64,000 bases of DNA. It comes from Skermanella pratensis (GTDB lineage Bacteria; Pseudomonadota; Alphaproteobacteria; Azospirillales; Azospirillaceae). Shown one piece after another: positions 45,169 to 53,088 of the stretch; within the stretch, counting starts at the first letter, position 1, and each line of letters opens with the position of its first letter. The stretch lies in NCBI RefSeq assembly GCF_008843145.1, contig NZ_CP030265.1:4519001-4583000 (forward strand), written 5' to 3'. Under the pieces are notes generated by a model. That model was given only the letters and a program-made list of their open reading frames with translations, was not told the origin of the DNA and made no database searches. Made by a program: the position numbers and the translations under genes.

Positions 45169-46788
45169 ATGATCGTAGATCCGATTCTGTTTTGGAACGA
45201 TGTCTCCCTTGAGGTACATCGCCGTGATTTCAGCTTCGAGGAAGCGCCGGCGAAAGATCACGGGTCCAAGGCCTACATGGATCAGCAGATTTCGGTTCCC
45301 GAGCAGGGCGGCCCCACGAGAACGTCCCGCGCGCTGGCGATCGTCCATCTGGCCATGCACGACGCCTGGGTCGCCTACCGCAACCAGGGGACCCGCTACT
45401 TCGCCGACCCCGTCCTGTCCCTGGCCGAAGTGGACACCGATGGCGGCTATGCCGCCGTCGGCGAGGCCGCCGCCATGACGCTGACCGCGCTGTATCCCGG
45501 GCAGGCGGCCTTCGTCCGGAGCAAGTGCCAGGAATGGACGGGGCTGATCGCCGACATCGGCGCGGCCGAATCCGACCGGGGCGCCATCTTCGGCACGGCG
45601 GTGGCCAAGTTCCATCTGGACGACCGGAAGGACGACGGTTCCAAGGAAGCCGGCGACTACATGGTCGCGGGAACTCCCGGCGCCCATCAGCCCGACCCGT
45701 ACGCTCCCGACCAGGGCTTCCTGACCCCCGCGTGGGGCGCGGTCAGGCCGTTCACGAGCAATGCCCCCGTCCCGGGGATCGGGCCGTTCGGCCTGACGGA
45801 TCTGTCGGACATCCTGAAGCATGCCGACTGGCACAAGGAAGTCGACGAGACCCGCACCAAGGGCGGCGCTCCGGGCACGCTCGGGCTGATCCGGACTCCC
45901 GAGGAGACCATCGTCGGGACATTCTGGGGGTATGACGGCGTCCGCAACCTCGGGACGCCGCCCCGGCTGTACAACCAGTGCGTCCGGGTCATCTCCAAGC
46001 AGGTCGGCCTCAACCCGACGGAGAACGCCAGGCTGTTCGCGCTGGTCAACATGACCATGGCGGATGCCGGCATCGCCGCCTGGAAGCTGAAATACGAGGT
46101 CAACCTGTGCCGCCCCGTCATCGGGGTGCGCGAGGCCGCACATGGATTCGGCAAGTACGGAAACTCGTCCGGCACCACTTTCGCTGCCGGCAGCCTCGCC
46201 ATGCCGGTCCCGGGGACGACGGAAGAGATCGCGGACTGGCTCGCGGTGGAGCCTGCCGGCGTCTCGACCCGGTATCACACCCGGGCGGCGGATCCCGTCG
46301 CGATGACGCCCGAGATGCATTTCCACGGCGATCCGGCGTGGCGCCCGCTGGGCGCGCCCCAGACCAACGACGAGGGGAAGTTCCACCGCACTCCGAACTT
46401 CCCGGCCTATCCGTCCGGGCACGCGACGTTCGGCGCCGCCTGCTTCCTGACGGTCTACCATTTCCTCAAGGCCCGCATGGACTGCGGAGGCACTGCCGAT
46501 CCAGACACCCTCGCCTTCGCCTTCACGTCGGACGAGTACAACGCCGTCAACAAGGATCCCGACGGCTCGGTCCGGCCGAGGCACATGCGGAAGATGACGC
46601 TGGCGCAGGCGATACACGAGAACGCCGTCAGCAGGGTCTATCTGGGCGTCCACTGGCGGATCGACGCGATCGAGGGCGTGCGGCTCGGACAGAAGATCGC
46701 CCGGCAGGCCGCCACGCTGATACCCGGGACCGGCAGTGCCACGGAAGCCATCGCGGAGTTGAAGAAGTCCCTGGTCGCGGGCGACTGA
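45169..46788 (+). CDS. Vanadium-dependent haloperoxidase (PAP2 superfamily)
   Basis: A 539-aa protein. The vanadate-binding and catalytic residues are in NFPAYPSGHATFGAACF (Arg/Ser-Gly-His motif) and SRVYLGVHWRIDA (Arg...His). An upstream Lys/Arg segment (LKYEVNLCRPVIGVRE) completes the site. It resembles bacterial vanadium chloro/bromoperoxidases in length. No signal peptide is evident. The ATG at 45169 has AGGAG six bases before it; an ATG at 45142 would place that site inside the gene. An AT-rich 280-base region, including AAAAGTACTTTT (45016-45027), precedes it. Confidence 0.88.
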   Translation: MIVDPILFWNDVSLEVHRRDFSFEEAPAKDHGSKAYMDQQISVPEQGGPTRTSRALAIVHLAMHDAWVAYRNQGTRYFADPVLSLAEVDTDGGYAAVGEAAAMTLTALYPGQAAFVRSKCQEWTGLIADIGAAESDRGAIFGTAVAKFHLDDRKDDGSKEAGDYMVAGTPGAHQPDPYAPDQGFLTPAWGAVRPFTSNAPVPGIGPFGLTDLSDILKHADWHKEVDETRTKGGAPGTLGLIRTPEETIVGTFWGYDGVRNLGTPPRLYNQCVRVISKQVGLNPTENARLFALVNMTMADAGIAAWKLKYEVNLCRPVIGVREAAHGFGKYGNSSGTTFAAGSLAMPVPGTTEEIADWLAVEPAGVSTRYHTRAADPVAMTPEMHFHGDPAWRPLGAPQTNDEGKFHRTPNFPAYPSGHATFGAACFLTVYHFLKARMDCGGTADPDTLAFAFTSDEYNAVNKDPDGSVRPRHMRKMTLAQAIHENAVSRVYLGVHWRIDAIEGVRLGQKIARQAATLIPGTGSATEAIAELKKSLVAGD

Positions 46789-47282
46789 CACCCCGGCACG
46801 GCTGAGGTCGGGCGGACCCGCGCCATCCGCTCGACCGCGTCGGCCGTCGCCACCGGCCGCCACCGGCCATGTCGGCCGGCACAGGACATCCGCGAAGTCG
46901 GTCCCGTTCACCGCTCAGGAGAAGGGATCGCATCGCTCCGGGCGGAAAGTTTCCGGAAGGTCGCCCCGCGATGGTCCGTCATCGCCGGCCGAGGGGCCAT
47001 GCGGAAGAAGCGCGCGCACGCCCCCGCCGACATGCCGCCCGTCCGGCGGGTTTCACCGAAAATGCACAAAACGGCGTCATGGATTGTTGACTACTTGCGC
47101 GGTCTTCGCAGGGCGGGACGGTCTGCCGAGAAGACTTCTCGCATTTATGGTATGCAGGAACTAAATGGCAGTGTATCTTGTCGCAAATATCTCACAGGGA
47201 GGGGTGTCTCCGGTAAAAACCCGGTTCATCACCTGGCAGCATAATGGCATCTTCTCATTACGCTTCTTTGGAACTAAATAAA
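46789..47282. other. Intergenic stretch, no gene recognised
   Basis: The first ~300 bases are GC-rich without a convincing frame. The last ~200 bases are AT-richer and probably contain the promoter of the Nudix gene. Confidence 0.5.
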
Positions 47283-47771
47283 ATGCCACGCTCTCAACTT
47301 GCCGTCATTCCGTTCGAAGTGCGTCAGGGTCAGGTGATGGTGCTGATGGTGACCTCGCGCGAGACACGGCGATGGGTGGTTCCCAAGGGGTGGCAGGAGA
47401 AGAAGGTCCCCGATCCCGAGCAGGCGGCGCGCGAAGCCTACGAGGAGGCCGGAGCGGTCGGCCAGGTCGGTACGAAGCCGATCGGCTCCTATCGCTACGA
47501 GAAGCGCCTCAAGAACGGCCGGTCGAAGACCTTGGACGTCGCGGTCTATCCGTTCGAGGTCGAGGAGCTGCTGGACGAATGGCCGGAAATGGAAGAGCGC
47601 GAGCGCCGCTGGATGACCCCGGCCCAGGCCGCCCTGGCGGTCGACGAGGGGTCGCTGGCGGCGCTGCTGCTCGGCCTCGCGGTGGCCCCGCCGCGGCTCA
47701 GCGGGTCCGGATCGTCCTCGAAACCCTCCGGCCCCCGCAGGAACGGCCGCGCCCTGGCCCACCCGTTCTGA
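47283..47771 (+). CDS. Nudix hydrolase (diphosphoinositol-polyphosphate-type)
   Basis: A 162-aa protein starting MPRSQLAVIPFEVRQGQVMV. The Nudix box GWQEKKVPDPEQAAREAYEE, then AGAVG, keeps the GX5EX7REUXEEXGU pattern. The RRWVVPKGW lead-in is typical of DIPP-like members that cleave diphosphates. The Ser/Gly/Pro-rich tail is unstructured. An in-frame ATG at 47244 would add 13 residues; neither start has a clear ribosome-binding site. Confidence 0.87.
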   Translation: MPRSQLAVIPFEVRQGQVMVLMVTSRETRRWVVPKGWQEKKVPDPEQAAREAYEEAGAVGQVGTKPIGSYRYEKRLKNGRSKTLDVAVYPFEVEELLDEWPEMEERERRWMTPAQAALAVDEGSLAALLLGLAVAPPRLSGSGSSSKPSGPRRNGRALAHPF

Positions 47772-47997
47772 CACGTCTTCCTCCTTGGGGCAGGCCGTGG
47801 CGCAGGCCGGCGACCAAGCCCGTCCTTACGCCCCAGCTGCTCCGCTCGCCGCGATAGGCCGGGCCCGAAGGCCGGGAGCTGATCTGACTTGCGCCGGGGG
47901 ATCGGGCCGAGACGGCGCTTGAAACGGGGCGGAGGATGTATAGCATTCCGCCGCACGCAGAAGCTTCCCCCCGTCGGGGCTCCAGGAGTCCATCCTC

Positions 47998-49554
47998 GTG
48001 CATGATTACGTGAAGAAGATCCTCACCGCCCGGGTCTACGACGTCGCCGTCGAAAGCCCGCTGGACGCGATGCCCCGCCTGTCGCAGCGGATCGGCAACC
48101 GGGTCTTCCTGAAGCGCGAGGATCTCCAGCCGGTCTTTTCCTTCAAGATCCGCGGCGCCTACAACAAGATGAGCGGCATGGCGCGGGCCGACCTGGAGCG
48201 CGGCGTGATCTGCGCCTCGGCCGGCAACCACGCCCAGGGCGTCGCCATGGCGGCGGCGCGGCTGGGCGCGCCGGCGATGATCGTGATGCCGTGCACGACG
48301 CCGGCCATAAAGGTGCAGGCGGTCGAGCGGCGGGGCGGCCGGGTGGTGCTCCACGGCGACGGCTTCGACGAGGCCTATGCCCATGCCCGCCTGCTGGAGG
48401 CGGAGCACGGGCTGACCTTCATCCATCCCTACGACGACCCGGAGGTGATCGCAGGCCAGGGGACGGTGGGGATGGAGATCCTGCGCCAGCATCCCGACCC
48501 GATCGAGGCGATCTTCGTGCCGATCGGCGGCGGCGGGCTGGCCGCCGGCGTCGCGGCCTACGTCAAGTTCCTGCGGCCCGACGTCAAGGTGATCGGGGTG
48601 GAGCCGGACGACGCCGCCAGCATGAAGGCGGCGCTGGAGGCCGGCGAGCGGGTGGTGCTGGACCAGGTGGGGCTGTTCGCCGACGGCGTCGCGGTCCGCC
48701 AGGCCGGCGCCGAGACGTTCCGGCTGTGCCGCGAGCTGCTGGACGGCATCGTCACGGTGGACGCGGATTCCATCTGCGCCGCCGTCAAGGACATCTTCGA
48801 CGACACGCGGGCGATCGCCGAGCCATCGGGCGCCGTGGCGCTCGCCGGGCTGAAGCGCTACGCGGAGCGGGAAGGCATCTCCGACCGGGCGCTGGTCACC
48901 GTCAACAGCGGCGCCAACCTGAACTTCGACCGGCTGCGCCACATCGCCGAGCGCGCCGAGATCGGCGAGCACCGCGAGGCGCTGCTGGCGGTCACCATCC
49001 CGGAGCGGCCGGGCAGCTACCGGCGCTTCATCCAGATCCTGGGCCGCCGGTCGATCACCGAGTTCAACTACCGCTATGTGGACGATCCCGAGGCGCACAT
49101 CTTCGTCGGCGTCCAGCTGACCGGGGGCGAGCGCGAGAAGCGGGAGATCATCGGCCTGCTGCGGGCCGAGGGCCTGCCGGTCCAGGACATGAGCGACAAC
49201 GAGATGGCGAAGCTCCATGTCCGGCACATGGTCGGCGGGCGCGTGCCCGGCCTGCGCGACGAGCTGATCTACCGCTTCCAGTTCCCGGAGCGGCCGGGCG
49301 CGCTGCTGAAGTTCCTGGACGGGCTGGCGACGGACTGGAACATCTCGCTGTTCCACTACCGCAACCACGGCGCCGACTACGGCCGCGTGCTGGCCGGCAT
49401 CCAGGTCCCGGAGGCCGACCGGGCGATCTTCCGGCAGCGGTTGGCCGAGCTGGGATACCCGTGCTGGGACGAGACCGATAACCCGGCCTATCGCTCTTTC
49501 CTGGACGGCGGCGGCCGAAATATCCGCAACGGGAAAGATCATTATCCGAACTAA
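47998..49554 (+). CDS. ilvA: Threonine ammonia-lyase, biosynthetic (IlvA)
   Basis: A 518-aa PLP enzyme that converts threonine to 2-oxobutanoate, the first step to isoleucine. The PLP lysine is in FSFKIRGAYNKM, the phosphate-binding loop is GGGGLAAGVAA, and ASAGNHAQGVA is conserved. Two C-terminal ACT-like regulatory domains (~330-410 with IPERPGSYRRFIQI and ~420-500 with FPERPGALLKFLDG) mark the isoleucine-inhibited biosynthetic form. The GTG start at 47998 has AGGAG ten bases upstream. Confidence 0.96.
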   Translation: MHDYVKKILTARVYDVAVESPLDAMPRLSQRIGNRVFLKREDLQPVFSFKIRGAYNKMSGMARADLERGVICASAGNHAQGVAMAAARLGAPAMIVMPCTTPAIKVQAVERRGGRVVLHGDGFDEAYAHARLLEAEHGLTFIHPYDDPEVIAGQGTVGMEILRQHPDPIEAIFVPIGGGGLAAGVAAYVKFLRPDVKVIGVEPDDAASMKAALEAGERVVLDQVGLFADGVAVRQAGAETFRLCRELLDGIVTVDADSICAAVKDIFDDTRAIAEPSGAVALAGLKRYAEREGISDRALVTVNSGANLNFDRLRHIAERAEIGEHREALLAVTIPERPGSYRRFIQILGRRSITEFNYRYVDDPEAHIFVGVQLTGGEREKREIIGLLRAEGLPVQDMSDNEMAKLHVRHMVGGRVPGLRDELIYRFQFPERPGALLKFLDGLATDWNISLFHYRNHGADYGRVLAGIQVPEADRAIFRQRLAELGYPCWDETDNPAYRSFLDGGGRNIRNGKDHYPN

Positions 49555-49668
49555 AGTTTTTCTTGTGGCGCGCCCGGGAAATAGATATGCCGATGCGGAC
49601 AATTTTCGGGATGTGCGCGGGACGGCGAACGTCCCGTCGGACGAAGGGATGGAGGGGAGGTGGCGCGG

Positions 49669-50550
49669 ATGGCGCGAGCAGCCGCAGTATCGGGAGAGGC
49701 AGCATCGGGGGAGGCGGCAACCGGCGGGAGTGGGCGTGAACCGGCTCGACGGGCCGCCGCGGTGGCGCTCGACGGGGTCGGGATCAGCTTCGCCCTGCCG
49801 GACGGCGGGACCTATCAGGCGGTCGCCCCGACCCGCCTGGAGGTGGCGGAGAGCGAGTTCGTCGCGATCGTCGGGCCGACCGGCTGCGGCAAGTCCACGC
49901 TGCTGAACGCCGCCGCCGGGCTGCTGAAGCCGGCGTCCGGAACGGTCAGCATCCTGGGCGAGCCGCTGACCGGCCTGAACCGCCATGCCGGCTACCTGTT
50001 CCAGCAGGACAGCCTGATGCCGTGGAAGACCGCGGCCGAGAACGTCGCGATCGGGCTGGAGGTCGCCGGCATCCCCCGGACCGAGGCGCGCGACCGATCC
50101 CGCGACTGGCTGGGCCGGGTCGGCCTGAAGGCGTTCGGCGACCGTTATCCGCACATGCTGTCGGGCGGCCAGCGCAAGCGCGTCGGCCTGGCGCAGGTGC
50201 TGATCCGCGATCCCAGGATCATCCTGATGGACGAGCCGTTCGGCCCGCTCGACGCGCAGACCCGCCTGATCATGGGCGACCTGCTGCTGGAGCTGTGGTC
50301 GGCCGACCGCAAGGCGGTGATGTTCGTGACCCACGACCTGGAGGAGGCTATCGCCCTGGCCGACCGGGTCGTGATCATGTCGGCGGGACCGGCCGCGCGG
50401 ATCATCGGCGATTACCCGATCCCGCTCGACCGGCCGCGCGACATCGGCGAGATCAAGCTGGACCCGCGCTTCCTGGAGACCCACCGGGAGATCTGGCACG
50501 CGCTGAAGGAGGAAGTCCTGAAAGGCTATCGCCAGAGCGAGGGAGCATGA
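49669..50550 (+). CDS. NitT/TauT-type ABC transporter ATP-binding protein
   Basis: A 293-aa ATPase: Walker A GPTGCGKST, Q-loop LFQQDSLMPWKT, signature LSGGQRKRVGLAQ, Walker B IILMDEPFGPLD, H-loop FVTHDLEE. The LMPWKT segment is typical of SsuB/TauB/NrtD. The ATG at 49669 follows GGAGGGGAGG; a GTG at 49660 is inside that site. The stop overlaps the permease start, forming an ATPase-permease-binding protein operon. Confidence 0.93.
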   Translation: MARAAAVSGEAASGEAATGGSGREPARRAAAVALDGVGISFALPDGGTYQAVAPTRLEVAESEFVAIVGPTGCGKSTLLNAAAGLLKPASGTVSILGEPLTGLNRHAGYLFQQDSLMPWKTAAENVAIGLEVAGIPRTEARDRSRDWLGRVGLKAFGDRYPHMLSGGQRKRVGLAQVLIRDPRIILMDEPFGPLDAQTRLIMGDLLLELWSADRKAVMFVTHDLEEAIALADRVVIMSAGPAARIIGDYPIPLDRPRDIGEIKLDPRFLETHREIWHALKEEVLKGYRQSEGA

Positions 50551-51335
50551 CCATGAGCCGCGCGAAACTGCTGCCGCTCCAGATCCTCGTCGGGGTCGCG
50601 GCGATTCTGCTGTGGTACCTGGTGTCGGAGACGGCGCTGTTCGGCGACCCGAAGACCATGCGGTTCTTCTTCTCGACCCCGCTGGACGTGGCGACGCGGA
50701 TCGGCGAGTGGATGGTCGGCGGGACGATTTGGTACCACCTGGGCATCACGCTGCTGGAGGCGGCGCTGGCCTTCGTGATCGGGTCGGTGAGCGGCGTCCT
50801 GATCGGATTCTGGTTCGCCCGGAAGCCGCTGGTGGCCGGCGTGTTCGACCCCTACGTGAAGGCCGCGAACGCGCTGCCGCGCGTCGTGCTGGCGCCCATT
50901 TTCGCGCTGTGGCTGGGACTGGGCATCTGGTCCAAGGTGGCGCTGGGCTTCACGCTGGTCTTCTTCATCGTGTTCTTCAACGTCTACCAGGGCGTCAAGG
51001 AAGTCAGCCCGACGGTGCTGGCGAACGCGCGCATGCTGGGCATGAACGAGCGGCAGCTGTTGCGCCACGTCTACCTGCCGTCGGCGCTGAGCTGGATGTT
51101 CTCGTCGCTCCACACCTCCGTCGGGTTCGCCATGGTCGGCGCCGTCGTCGGCGAGTATCTGGGATCGTCGGCCGGGCTCGGCTACCTGATCCAGCAGGCC
51201 GAGGGCGTGTTCGACGTGACCGGGGTGTTCGCCGGCATGTTCGTCCTGATGGCCTTCGTGATCCTGATCGACTGGCTGGTGACCAAGGTGGAGAACCGCC
51301 TGCTGGTCTGGCGTCCGCAGCCGGCGGCGTCCTGA
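50547..51335 (+). CDS. NitT/TauT-type ABC transporter permease
   Basis: A 262-aa BPD_transp_1 permease with six helices. The ATPase-contact EAA motif is ANARMLGMNERQLLRHVYLP. The N-terminal half includes FFFSTPLDVATRIGEWMVGG. It overlaps the ATPase stop by ATGA. The likely cargo is a sulfonate, nitrate-like or pyrimidine-type compound, but nothing fixes which. Confidence 0.93.
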   Translation: MTMSRAKLLPLQILVGVAAILLWYLVSETALFGDPKTMRFFFSTPLDVATRIGEWMVGGTIWYHLGITLLEAALAFVIGSVSGVLIGFWFARKPLVAGVFDPYVKAANALPRVVLAPIFALWLGLGIWSKVALGFTLVFFIVFFNVYQGVKEVSPTVLANARMLGMNERQLLRHVYLPSALSWMFSSLHTSVGFAMVGAVVGEYLGSSAGLGYLIQQAEGVFDVTGVFAGMFVLMAFVILIDWLVTKVENRLLVWRPQPAAS

Positions 51336-51379
51336 GGCAAGCCATCAATGAAAATCGGAATGCAAGAGGGGAAGCATCC

Positions 51380-52420
51380 ATGAAGTTCCTGATGAAGGGT
51401 GTGAAGGCGGGCCTGTCCGGCGCGCTCGCGGTCGCCGGCCTGGCGCTCGCCCTGGCGGGCGGCGCCGCGGCGGCGGAGCCGGAGAAGACGGACGTGTCGC
51501 TGGCGGTCGGCGGCAAGCCGCTGCTGTACTATCTCCCGCTGACCGTCGCCGAGCGGAAGGGCTTCTTCAAGGAAGAAGGCCTGAACGTGGAGATCAACGA
51601 CCTGGGCGGCGGCGCCAAGTCGCTCCAGGCGCTGATGGGCGGGTCGGTCGATGTCGTGACCGGCGCCTACGAGCACACGATCCGCATGCAGCAGAAAGGC
51701 CAGGACATCCGGGCCGTGGTCGAGCTGGGGCGCTTCCCCGGCATCGTGCTGGCGGTGCGCAAGGACCTGGCGGGCGAGATCAAGTCGCCGGCCGACTTCA
51801 AGGGCCGCAAGATCGGCGTCACGGCACCCGGTTCGTCCACCGCGCTGACGGTGCAGTACGCCATGGTCAAGAACGGCCTGGCCGCGGCCGACGGCATCCT
51901 GATCGGCGTCGGCGGCGGCGCCAGCGCGGTGGCCGCGATGAAGCAGGGCCAGATCGACGTGATCTCGCACCTGGACCCGGTCATCGCCAAGCTGGAGGCC
52001 GACGGCGACATCAGCACGCTGATCGACACCCGCACCGAGGACGGCGCGCGGGCGCTGTTCGGCGGATCGAACCCGGCGGCCGTGCTCTATGCCAAGGCCG
52101 ACTTCATCGAGAGCAACCCCGAGACCATGCAGCGCCTGACCAACGCCTTCGTGAAGTCGCTGACCTGGATCGGCAAGGCGACCACCGAGGAGATCGCCGC
52201 CGTGGTCCCGCCCGAATACCACCTGGGCGACAAGGGCCTCTACATGAAGGCCGTCGAAAGCTCCAAGGAGAGCTATTCGCTCGACGGCATCATCAAGAAG
52301 CAGGGCATGGAGAGCATGCTGGCGATGCTGAAGACCCTGGAGCCCGACTTCGCCAACGCCCAGATCGACCTGGACAAGACCTTCGACCCGACCTTCGTGC
52401 AGAAGGCGCAAGCGAAGTAA
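51380..52420 (+). CDS. NitT/TauT-type ABC transporter substrate-binding protein
   Basis: A 346-aa SsuA/ThiY-like periplasmic protein. The signal peptide ends GGAAAAEP. It then reads LPLTVAERKGFFKEEGLNVE, GGAKSLQALMGGSVDVVTGA and GRKIGVTAPGSSTALTVQY, all family-typical. It is the last gene of the operon and is followed by a clear terminator. Confidence 0.92.
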   Translation: MKFLMKGVKAGLSGALAVAGLALALAGGAAAAEPEKTDVSLAVGGKPLLYYLPLTVAERKGFFKEEGLNVEINDLGGGAKSLQALMGGSVDVVTGAYEHTIRMQQKGQDIRAVVELGRFPGIVLAVRKDLAGEIKSPADFKGRKIGVTAPGSSTALTVQYAMVKNGLAAADGILIGVGGGASAVAAMKQGQIDVISHLDPVIAKLEADGDISTLIDTRTEDGARALFGGSNPAAVLYAKADFIESNPETMQRLTNAFVKSLTWIGKATTEEIAAVVPPEYHLGDKGLYMKAVESSKESYSLDGIIKKQGMESMLAMLKTLEPDFANAQIDLDKTFDPTFVQKAQAK

Positions 52421-52478
52421 GGGGAACGAAGCAAAGGGCTTGCCGCCGGGTCCGTCTCTGTCATCTCCGGGCATTCGG

Positions 52479-52504
52479 AAAAGCACACCGGAAGGTGTGC
52501 TTTT
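52479..52504 (+). terminator. Rho-independent terminator of the ABC operon
   Basis: AAAAGCACACC (52479-52489) pairs perfectly with GGTGTGCTTTT (52494-52504) around GGAA, and the stem runs into TTTTC. The symmetric A/T ends make it usable in both directions. Confidence 0.88.
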
Positions 52505-52654
52505 CTTGTTTCTGGATATTTTCAGAACTGAAATCCAGGCTGAAGAACAAATCCGGTTTATTTTCCGGATGGTGTTTGTATAATTAAGAGCATTACTAGA
52601 AGGTAGTGCATTCACAGGTAGTCAATTTTCAAACCATTGCATGGAGGCAACAGC

Positions 52655-52990
52655 ATGACCACGCATACCGCCTTGGCCGCTCGCCAGGACTTCAGCGCCC
52701 ATATCGCTGCCATGGTCCTGAACGGCGAAGGTTTTCGTGACAGCATGATGGACGACCCCACCGCGGCGCTGGACGCCATGCTGTCGTCGGCCGGCCTGGA
52801 ACTGCCGAAGGGCCTGCGAGTCGAGGTCACCCGCAAGGCCGACGGCACCCTCGACATCCGCCTGCCCAGCATGGCTTCGCCGAAGCCCGGTTTGGCCCGG
52901 CTGGACGAGGAGCTGGAGTCGATGCAGATGATGGGCTGCTCCGCCTCCTACGCCACCAGGGTCGGCAGCTTCTGCTGCTCCTGCCCGTAA
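52655..52990 (+). CDS. Lanthipeptide precursor with NHLP-type leader
   Basis: A 111-aa RiPP precursor with a GGAGG site before the ATG at 52655. The leader resembles the nitrile-hydratase-like (NHLP) family: FRDSMMDDPTAALDAMLSSA, then GLELPKGLRVEVTRKADGT and LDIRLP. The acidic segment LDEELESMQMMG leads into a C-terminal core GCSASYATRVGSFCCSCP. The core contains four Cys and several Ser/Thr, the composition needed for lanthionine rings. A single Gly, not Gly-Gly, precedes the first Cys, so the cleavage site is uncertain. A LanM gene lies convergently 98 bases downstream, and no second precursor was found. Confidence 0.88.
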   Translation: MTTHTALAARQDFSAHIAAMVLNGEGFRDSMMDDPTAALDAMLSSAGLELPKGLRVEVTRKADGTLDIRLPSMASPKPGLARLDEELESMQMMGCSASYATRVGSFCCSCP

Positions 52991-53017
52991 AGTCCAGACG
53001 ACCCTTCCGAGGGAGTG

Positions 53018-53046
53018 GCGGCCCGCACGTCGATCGTGCGGGCCGC
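53018..53046. terminator. Bidirectional terminator between the precursor and lanM genes
   Basis: GCGGCCCGCACG (53018-53029) pairs perfectly with CGTGCGGGCCGC (53035-53046) around a 5-nt loop and is followed by TTTCGTCTT. It lies between two convergent genes. Confidence 0.8.
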
Positions 53047-53088
53047 TTTCGTCTTGCGGGGCCGCCGCCCGGTCGATCCCGGATCCCC

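Noticed and set aside
49669-52420. ABC operon as an exporter for the lanthipeptide
   Set aside because: It has a periplasmic binding protein and a SsuB-like ATPase, so it is an importer, and a strong terminator (52479-52504) separates it from the precursor gene.
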